From assembly GCA_027475525.1 (NCBI GenBank), contig JAMWFC010000054.1, positions 1,043,060 through 1,107,059 of the forward strand: a stretch of DNA of 64,000 nt. The letters are read 5' to 3'. The stretch comes from Macrolepiota albuminosa (taxonomy: Eukaryota; Basidiomycota; Agaricomycetes; Agaricales; Agaricaceae). Both the position numbers and the translations under genes were made by a program. Under the pieces are notes generated by a model that was not told the origin of the DNA, did not search any database, and was given only the letters and a program-made list of their open reading frames with translations. Shown here in pieces: positions 55,742-64,000 of the stretch (its first letter is position 1; each line of letters starts with the position of its first letter).

Positions 55742-58178
55742 ATGCTCTGGTTTCCAGTAGAACTGTACCTCAGGGCCTGGCCTGCTCAAGCCACCGGATC
55801 CGTACGACACTGGACTGGCCATCGCCCAGTCTTCGACACACCAAACGTCGACGTCCATCAGACAAAGCATGAACGTACTCCGAAAAACATCAAGTCACCG
55901 CAACCCCCTGAAAACAAGACTTCTCAGTACCCCACGTCTAGACCTTCGAGCTCGCGGAGAGTATCTTCGGATGCAAGCGGCGCGAGTGACATCAACAAAG
56001 ACAACAGCGACTATGAATTGGACTACGAAGCGCAAGTCTATGTGCCTTCGGCGAAGAAAGTCTCTCCTCACTTCCCAGGCCATTTCGCAATTGCTCAAGA
56101 AGGCCGACGTAAGGAAACGGACCTATTTGCATCAGATACTACTCGCCCCTTGCCCCCTTCTGAAACACATGGAGAGTCTTTGCTTACACCTTTGACTGGG
56201 ATTCCGCATCTCCAAGAGCATCAATTGTCTCACGACCCCAGTGATCTCACGTTTTCCAATCGTCCTTTGAGTAGTGAAACGACCGCACAGTCTCAATATC
56301 CTATACTTTCTCAGCCAGTGATCTCACGTTTTCCAATCGTCCTTTGAGTAGTGAAACGACCGCACAGTCTCAATATCCTATACTTTCTCAGCCGCCGCAC
56401 CCGAGACGATCCTTCAACCTCGACCTAGGCAACAGATTCCTATTGACCACATGAGTATATTAGCAGACGCAGAGAAGCTCGTGCCACCTAAACCACATTC
56501 GAAATATGCCGCTCCGACATTTTCCGAGTTTCTACGCCGCACAAAAGAAGTCGAGGAGCGTATCACTTCGAAATTTAACTATAGGCCTCCGTCGGAATCC
56601 CCGGACTGGTCTCAAAATCAGATACAAACCACTAGCAATGGGGTAACGCCCTCCATGTATGATCAGCGGCATAGTCCGATAATTACAGAAGGGAACCCGG
56701 ACGGTCTTAACGTATCCCATCATGGCAATTCTGCTTTCGATCAAGAAGCAAGCCGTGATCACTCAGTAAGGAGACCATCTTCTCGTTCTCCCGCTTATAG
56801 ACCAGACGCCCCGCAAAACTATGCGCGCCCCGACTTACAACCTCCGAAATCACCTTCGAAATATAACTATGGGCCTTCGTCAGATTTCCCGGACTGGTCT
56901 CAAAATCAGATACAAACCACTAGCAATGGGGTTACGTCCGCCATGTGTGATCAGCGGCATAGTCCGATAATTACAGAAGGGAACCCGAACGATCTTAACC
57001 TATCCCATCATGACAGTTCTGCTTTCGATCAAGAAGCAAGCCGTGATCACTCAGTAAGGAGACCATCTTCTCGTTCTCCCGCTTATAGACCAGTTCTGCT
57101 TTCGATCAAGAAGCAAGCCGTGATCACTCAGTAAGGAGACCATCTTCTCGTTCTCCTGCTTATAGACCAGCCACCCCGCAAAACTATGCGCGCTCCGACT
57201 TACAACCTCCGAAATCACCTTCGAAATATAACTATGGGCCTTCGTCGGATTTCCCGGACTGGTCTCAAAATCAGATACAAACCACTAGCAATGGGGTAAC
57301 GCCCTCCATGTATGATCAGCGGCATAGTCCGATAATTACAGAAGGGAACCCGAACGGTCTTAACCTATCCCATCATGGCAGTTCTGCTTTCGATCAAGAA
57401 GCAAGCCGTGATCATTCAGTAAGGAGACCATCTTCTCGTTCTCCTGCTTATAGACCAGCCACCCCGCAAAACTATGCGCGCTCCGACTTACAACCTCTGG
57501 AACCACAGAATTCATCAATAGAAAAGCTCACGAACACCTCGGCTGCTCAACGTCAACAGCATAGTGTCCATTTACCAAATTCCCCGGAGACTAATATGCA
57601 CATTACCTATGAAGCATCCTACTGCCTCAAACTTATCGACGAAATTCTTCGTAGTATGTACGCCCTGGGTCCAGTGAGTTCCCTTTTTATGAGTTATTGG
57701 GTGACAAGTTTGTTTATGACCTTCATCCTCTTAGCATCTTGATGGCGTGCGAGAAGCAATGAGAGTAGCGCAATCTTGTCTTCAAAGAGAAGAAATTCCT
57801 CGTGAAATTTGGAAGGAACGTTACGGGACCTGGGATACCTTATATAGTCGGAAAATAGATTCTCTAACAATGTTCGTCATTAAAATCTCTTTACTCTCTG
57901 TGACATCTAATGGTTTGTAACAGCTGTGTTCTATTGATCAAAGGTATGTTACAGACAGGAAACATCGATGAAGCCCATGAGATCCACTTTATCGCAGAAG
58001 AAGTGCTCGAGATAGCGAGTAATCTACGTGTAAGCCTTTCAGTACTTCACAAGGGAAAAGCAGGTCGTAAATCAGATTGCAGGCATCTTTTCATAGATTA
58101 CGAGATAATTATGTGAGAAAGGTGATTCGGGCTCAGGGCGCGAGAAAAGTTCCCTCATCCTTGCATTCGCAACAATGA
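55742..58178 (+). CDS. Repeat-containing disordered protein with helical C-terminus
   Basis: Open from about 55742 (MLWFPVELYLRAWPAQ; true start uncertain). The downstream exons are well supported: the exon ending at 57673, then 57735-57871, 57924-58029 and 58083-58178, all in phase (LIDEILRSMYALGP; HLDGVREAMRVAQSCLQ; CVLLIKGMLQTGNIDEA; RLRDNYVRKVIRAQGAR). The central region has three 288-bp units (SQNQIQTTSNGVTPSMYDQR...). Two 77-bp duplications (56238, 57014) interrupt it; collapsing the second restores frame, while the join near 56395 still needs an unidentified intron or correction. Its layout parallels its upstream neighbour, but clear homology was not seen. Confidence 0.65.
56238..56391. 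repeat. 77-bp tandem duplication #13
   Basis: Copies 56238-56314 and 56315-56391 are identical (the match runs two bases further). Confidence 0.95.
56577..57500. repeat. 288-bp (96-codon) tandem repeat, three units
   Basis: Unit starts AACTATGGGCCTTCGTC at 56577, 56865 and 57230. The second spacing is 365 = 288 + 77, i.e. it contains duplication #14. Units are nearly identical at nucleotide level. Confidence 0.9.
57014..57167. repeat. 77-bp tandem duplication #14
   Basis: Copies 57014-57090 and 57091-57167 differ at one base (C 57080, T 57157). Confidence 0.9.
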
Positions 58179-59325
58179 ACGACATCAACCCTACTTGTGA
58201 CAGTAGGGACTATACGACATTTATGGTCATACGTTTTCACCTTTTCGCATCACGAAATTATTATTATAGAGCGCATGTATAGAGCACGGATGATATCAAT
58301 GATCTACTTTTTTAATGGAAGTTTCATATTTACTGGAAGAAAGGAACTTGAACAGGAATGGATTAGCGTTCTCAGATTGACGTTTTGCGTTCACCCTACA
58401 GCGATAAAGGAAGTCGATTGAGAGAAGTAGGCGTAGGCCGTAGGCTGATCGGCATGTACCGAATCATCAACACATTCCACGGCAATTGTCATGAGTTCAA
58501 TCACGTTGCATCGGCATTGCATGAGAAGGACTGATAGCTTAACGGAATGGTGTATTTTGCGTCTGATCTTCTACACCTTTTCAGAGTGATGAGTCCAGAT
58601 GACTCACCGTGAAGCACATAGATGGATCGTTGACCCTGGAAGATTTTCAGTGCCAATTGGCTAGAAGAACGCTTAGTTCAGTTAACTTCCTTTAGCTATC
58701 TGGGTTCTCGCTAGAAGTCTAGGACGTATACTCAGGCGGAATCGTTCTAGAACCATTTGAACCTTCACATATGCTCGCCCCTGAGCGACTTCTCACTAGT
58801 ACTGCTGACAAGTCCAGGTTTATGGCTAGGTTGATGATTAGAAACAGTAGCCTGATGAGCTGATATAGATCCATAGTTGGAGTTTATTTATTCTGAAGAA
58901 TAGTTATATCGGGTTTAAATCATTATGGTTGCACTAGGCCAATGTGACAGAGAGACGATCATGAGACAAAGTATGACCTCCTGGGCAAGGGTAAGACTCG
59001 GTGCTCTCCTGTAATGGTGATTCTCCCCCAAGTACTGATTCCTGGCAGAGTGAAAGTAGACTTGACAATGAACGCATAGTCGCGTCGAATTTCGAGCTGA
59101 TCCCGAGGCGTGCTTCATCAATGAACCTTCAGAGCGACCAGGGTTTCTCGTCTGGCGAGGAGTGTCAGAAAATGAACAACTAGGCAGCGCCAACGCTAGG
59201 AAGTTAAGGATGCGCCACAAACCTTTGGTCGATTGTACACGTGCTGGGAACTTTCCTAAATAGTTAATACTCTCTCACATCCAATTACAATTGTGGTTCT
59301 CCGACTACAATTCTACCTCTTCGCG
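58179..59325. other. Intergenic
   Basis: About 1.1 kb without a supported gene; upstream side of CWC15. Confidence 0.6.
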
Positions 59326-60350
59326 ATGTCTACAGCCCACAGACCGACATGGGACCCAGCACAGGCGAGGGACGTCAAGGGGGGCTCTCGCCAGTTCTCT
59401 GTGCGGGATATGGCGGCCCACACCAAGCTCAAATTTCGGTGCGGACTTAATGAACAACCAATCCAAGCTAGTTTCTCAAGTTTATACCAGGCAGATTGGG
59501 CAGACATCGACGGAAGAGGTGAAGAAGCGTGACCTACGAGCAGAGCTATTGGCCGCCGAGCAGGAGGCGCTAAACAAAAAGCGGAAAGCTGAAGGAAAGC
59601 CCCCGTTACCGATTGAAGGTAGCCAAGACGAGGAGGCTAATAAACGCAGAAAGCTTTTGCAAGAAGCGCTAGAGATGGATAAAGACGATGAGGACGACGA
59701 GGGTGACGACAAGAAAAGTCAGAAGGAAGATGGTACTGACAGGTCAGTAGCTGCCTGTGTCCTCCAGTTACCTTTTAACCTCTTAATCTCATGCTTGTAG
59801 CGACGATTCTGATTCTGATTCCGATGACGACGAGGATGATACTGCAGAGCTTCTGCGTGAACTTGAGAAGATCAAACGCGAGCGGGCAGAAGAGAAGGCG
59901 AGACAGGAGCAGACTGAGTCTGCCGCATCCGCTGCTGCTCGGGAGGCCGAGATAGCAACAAAAAATCCTTTGTTAAACCTTGCCGCTGCCCTTGGGCAGG
60001 AGGCGCCGGGTCTTAGCACAAATGTTCCGGGAACATTCTCTGTGAAGCGACGCTGGGACGATGGTATGTGGCCTCTTCTTTCGGAAGATACGAAAAACTA
60101 ATGCCTGTTTCCCTCACCAGACCTAATATTCAAGAACCAAGCGATGGACGCACGGGATAAGCCGCAGGGCCAGTTTGTCAATGATCTTCTACGGACGGAG
60201 TTTCACAAGTTTGTATCATGCAGTCTTTCCACCTTTCTTTTCCAAATTCTCATTCATTTTCCAGGAAGTTCATGGCGAAGTTTATCAAAGTGAGACACGT
60301 TTCATTGCTTCATCCATTGATTCATTCTTTAACGTATCAAATAACAGTGA
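59326..60350 (+). CDS. CWC15: Spliceosomal protein Cwc15/Cwf15
   Basis: Exons 59326-59438, 59491-59742, 59801-60063, 60121-60208, 60265-60289 and 60348-60350; 247 aa. N-terminus MSTAHRPTWDPAQARDVKGG, the Cwc15 signature THRPT-type start with AHTKLKFR; an acidic Asp/Glu/Ser middle; a coiled helix (LLRELEKIKRERAEEKAR); and the C-terminal hallmark VKRRWDDDLIFKNQA...FVNDLLRTEFHKKFMAKFIK. Cwc15 is part of the Prp19/CDC5L-associated core of the activated spliceosome. The last intron falls exactly between the final Lys codon and TGA, so the stop codon lies alone in the last exon; the alternative is a read-on into unrelated sequence. Confidence 0.92.
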
Positions 60351-60418
60351 TTTGTCTAAGACTTGTCTGTATTTTGTGTATCTTTAGAGTTATCAATGCT
60401 ACATTTGTCCTACTAGGC

Positions 60419-62582
60419 TCAAGGATCCCAAGTCCAACCCTCCGCAGCCCACTCGGGCATGTCCGTCTTGAACGAGCCAAGGCTGGTGGTATACTGTTTT
60501 GCGTGCAAAAAGATATATAAGCGTTCTGGCTTTGGGTCTGGATGCAAAGGCAAGTAGCACTCGGGACAGTACAAGTTATCAGACCGAACAACCGCGATAG
60601 GTTCCGCCTGCGGTTCCATTGTTGCAACTTTCCGTAACACTTCATCGTCCGAAAGCTGCACCGGAGGTGGGGTCATAGGATTCTCAGGCTCAGGTGTGGA
60701 TACATCAGGTGTCACCACTGCTGAGGACGAGGCCGAATCCGAGGTTATTTCCTCAATCCGAACAGAAGAATCCATTGCCTGGTTTAACTTCTCATCCACA
60801 AACCTTGCATAATTGCCTCTCTTCCTCTGGTTAGAAGGCGGCTGCGGTTTGAGCGCAAGGTTCGGTGTCAGTTTCCCTTTAGCACGGAACACGACGTCTC
60901 GCCAACGGCTCCAGTCTTCGTCTTCATCCTAGGTATAGACTGCTCAGCAAACTTTTGAACGGGATGATGAGAAGCACATGGCACACCTTCATATTGCGTA
61001 ACCTCGTGATGACACCCACTGCCTGGCTGGATAACGGCACAGGCGAACCCATTCCAATATCTTGACCCGTTTCACGAGGAAGACGCTTTGCTCCGGCCTC
61101 ACCTTGCCCTTGCTCGCCTACACCTTTGGTTAACAATTCGGGATTTCCTGTTGCATCTGTATGTGATTGTAGATGCGGCGGCGGCACCGGAGCAGACCTT
61201 TCATCGCTTGGTATGATGTCGATGCCGCCCTTGCCCAGGTTCGGTCCCTAAAAGTAGCGGAAGATCAGCACCGGTCGGAACTAAGGCTGGTAGGTCCTGG
61301 TACCGTACCCATATCTTGGTTTCGGAATACACTGGGTCATTGGCAATGGGATGTCCGAGGAATTGGAGATGTACTCTGATTTGATGTGCTGAAAGAAGAA
61401 GCGTCAAACGTAGGAAAGAGAGAGAAGAAAAAACAGGGTTCACGCACAACGACCGGTTAGGGGTTCACCTGGGGTGGATTAAACAATGTCAGGTTGCAAA
61501 CTATAAGGTAGAGTCAAATTGAACGTACACCGGACAACGCTCGTATCCGTGTTGGGATCGTATCGGATTCGATTGAAGATTGTTTTCGCAGGCTGTGTTC
61601 GATGTGACCAAACCATTCCCTGAGCCTTTTAGACAGATTAAAAAGTAGATTTTATATACCTTTCCCTCTGGATGAACGATGTTTAATCCCATTTGGCGAT
61701 CAACTGTTAGCAAGGGTTCCTCGCAAACCACTTCTTCACTGAGTCAGTTGTTAAAACAACGTCGGAATGAAGGAACGAATGAAGTGCACGCACGTCGGAA
61801 ATTCGCCTTTACATCTCGCGACGTACTCTTTGCGAATCGTACCAGCCATGAACTCGCTTGTAAGCTGACGGGCTCGCTCGGCAGTCAAAGGGATAATCAT
61901 GAGGCCAGATGTCAAACGATCCAACCTGTTGACAGCTAGGTAGAGCATTAGAGTGCTCCTCAAGACGGGAAGCCATACTCACTATAAACTTTCTTGTAGC
62001 CCATTTCCTTCTCGAGAATTTCAACCAACGTATTGCGAAAATATCTCCCGGAAGCATGGACAGGCTAACAGACGGGAAAAGGCTGAGTAAAAAGCTAGCT
62101 GGACCAATGCATACGGCACTTGCTATGCTTCCAGGTTTGTCGACAACAATAAATTCTCGCTCGACGTCATGTAGGATAACCTTTACGGGTGTCGATGTTA
62201 CGGGTGGCTCATGGCGGTGTACAACATTCCTATTACGATCAATCCTAAATCGGTCCTTACTCGAAGGAAATAACGTACTGAATGCAATCGCCATTCATGA
62301 TTATGGTATCTGGGCGTGCTATGTGGCCATTGATTGTCGTAACTCCAGACTCTAACGCATATCTCTGAGTACTAGGGAGATCAGTTTTGAGCGGGTGCTC
62401 AACGGGATGTCATAACGCACATAATATTCCATCGAACGATCTCTAAATTCTGTTGAGACCACTTCTAGCAGCTCACGACCCAACCAACGCTCCTTCGCCA
62501 TCGTGGTGTACGGATACCAATATGGGGAGATTTTCTTGAGGCCCGGAGCTGGTTGAGGGTTAAACGATGCGGCGTCAGTCAT
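60419..62582 (-). CDS. RluA-family tRNA pseudouridine synthase (Rib2/Pus9 type)
   Basis: Eleven exons: 62582-62421, 62364-62261, 62229-62124, 62064-61983, 61935-61794, 61738-61660, 61592-61529, 61468-61448, 61388-61309, 61247-60987, 60928-60419; 536 aa, every phase consistent. S4-like region ([20 protein letters not shown]), then [19 protein letters not shown], the catalytic motif [12 protein letters not shown] with the essential Asp (usual H replaced by N), and the RluA signature [21 protein letters not shown] Pro/Ser insert and a C-terminal Cys motif ([20 protein letters not shown]) are typical of the fungal family. It isomerises uridine in tRNA, cytosolic or mitochondrial. One intron has a GC donor (62123), one is only 31 nt, and exon 8 is 21 nt. 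Converges with CWC15. Confidence 0.92.
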
Positions 62583-64000
62583 GGTGGATCGAATGAAGCT
62601 CAAAATATTTCGTTGAAATTGCTCTTTAGAGGACAGAGAGATATGAGGAAGATGAACACGAGAAGGCCGACTCTTGATACCACTCTGGTTCATAGACGCG
62701 GCCCTTATGGCCGAGAGATATGAGGAAGATGAACACGAGAAGGCCGACTCTTGATACCACTCTGGTTCATAGACGCGGCCCTTATGGCCTTATATTGACC
62801 TGGCGGAGTATCTTTGAGTGGTGAAAGAACGACGGTGTGGCCAGTATCCAGCGGCCTTTTTGCGTACTAGAAAAATCAGTGATCAGGTTAGAAGAAAAAC
62901 AGATTATTTGATCGGCATTCGGAGGCTAAAATTAGCCTGTACAGTGCCCAATTTGTCCATGACGTCATACGTGCCCAGTGCCGCTCGCCAACCATATATA
63001 TGCCCACTGAGTGTTGGCGGTCCTATTGAGTGCTAATCATTTGGGTGGATATGCAAGATGCACTGATATTCTTGTGTACCTCAGTGAGTCAAACATGTTT
63101 TTTGCATGTGGAAGGGAGCTGACTTCAATGGCCAGTCTGTCATGTGTATACAATGATGATGTTGGCTGCTTTTAAGTTGCACAATGACCAGTTATTAGTA
63201 TGATGTTGAGTTAATTGGCTGTAATCGATGACTGGAGAGGCTGGGAATTCTGTGATCGCATTCCAGACATTTTCTTGCTAAAGCTTTGCAGTAACTCAGA
63301 TTTAAAAGATCTCAGATCTAGTGGACATTGGAAATTCATTCAAACTCAGCAACAATTGACAAGATGTAAATGAGAAACTTGATTCTGCTTGCAAGTGATT
63401 GATTTTTGATAAATGATGTGGACACCTGAGACTAACTTGCAATTTGAACACCTGATATCAGGAGGAAGGACATGGTAAAAAAGCCAGGGCCAAGTCCAAA
63501 GAAAAATTCCCTGCTGTTGATTTTTTTCTAGGGTTACATTGCAGCTAATCAAATGAACCTGGAAGATAGGGTGTAAATTGTACCACATCTTAGCTGTGAG
63601 ATTGCTATGTCTTACTTTTTAGAACAGCCTAGTACTAGATGCTATATGAATCTGTTGCAGCATACTCATAACTTTCTATGCTATAGAGAAATGAGTAGAC
63701 CTGCAAGGTTAAAACTAAGATGCATTATGCCACCAGGAAATATTTGAGGAACATCCAGATATATTCCAATTAAAAAACCTAAGAATAGACTTGGCTTTCA
63801 GATACTTGTCAGGGCTCTCTCATGTAGCACTCACTTCAACTCTGAGATATGCTCTTCTATCCATTCTTCTTAGTTGTTTCTTGATATCCATAGTTTCACA
63901 TCTGTTTTATAGTTTTATTCACTTTTTGTTTGAGTTTTGTTGTTACAGTCACAGTTGCACAAAGCATGATATAACACAAATCATACTAGGATAATTCATG
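62583..64000. other. Gene-poor, AT-rich right end
   Basis: 62583-62800 is the 5' region of the pseudouridine synthase gene, containing duplication #15. Beyond about 63000 the sequence turns AT-rich, with no gene, repeat terminus or RNA recognised. Confidence 0.6.
62636..62789. repeat. 77-bp tandem duplication #15
   Basis: Copies 62636-62712 and 62713-62789 are identical; upstream of the pseudouridine synthase start codon. Confidence 0.95.

Noticed and set aside
63000..64000. Mitochondrial insertion suspected from AT-richness
   Set aside because: No mitochondrial gene, tRNA or rRNA sequence recognised; AT-richness alone is not evidence.

Overview
This is a window of a basidiomycete nuclear genome, most likely a mushroom-forming Agaricomycete. 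The evidence is dense short introns (about 46-80 nt, mostly GT-AG), a DUF6535/ankyrin gene typical of that class, a lineage-type divergent kinase family, and Gypsy, Copia and pogo-type transposons. No bacterial or viral genome is present. I recognised no tRNA, rRNA or CRISPR. Most genes are multi-exon, and the splice models below were built by hand from reading-frame continuity.

Layout. 1-4569: 5' half of a GC-rich Ty3/Gypsy element on the minus strand (LTR candidate, gag, zinc knuckle, retropepsin; the rest lies off the left edge). It sits inside the integrase of a second, older Gypsy element (4570-about 11470, minus). 11471-13440: a decayed plus-strand copy of the tail of the next gene, in inverted orientation. 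13483-21438 (minus): a DUF6535/ankyrin-repeat membrane protein gene split by a complete Copia element (15463-21234) with 367-bp LTRs that look identical and a TCATG target duplication. 22295-31202: two copies of a head-to-head gene pair (a small helical protein with a hydrophobic N-terminus, and a divergent protein kinase), separated by a pogo-type DNA transposon (25144-28366). 31696-39178: an F-box-like gene, a single-pass membrane protein, CMC4, an internally duplicated hypothetical protein, and an eight-exon Cys/RG-rich gene. 39179-42725: gene-poor, with relics and a solo Copia LTR. 42726-50942: short genes, a large coiled-coil protein gene and an F-BAR/SH3 cytokinesis gene. 51881-58178: two repeat-rich, proline-rich genes. 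59326-62582: convergent CWC15 and a RluA-type pseudouridine synthase. 62583-64000: AT-rich, no gene seen.

Two points dominate. First, fifteen separate places carry a tandem direct duplication with a period of exactly 77 bp, in unrelated sequence. Removing the extra 77 bp restores frame in several genes, including the pogo transposase. This looks like unmerged k-mer overlap between contigs, not biology, and it must be corrected before frames are interpreted. Second, the duplicated divergent pair of helical protein and kinase (HED/DFD motifs) is the best candidate for an undescribed functional module: both copies keep intron positions, exon lengths and about 345-bp shared upstream regions.
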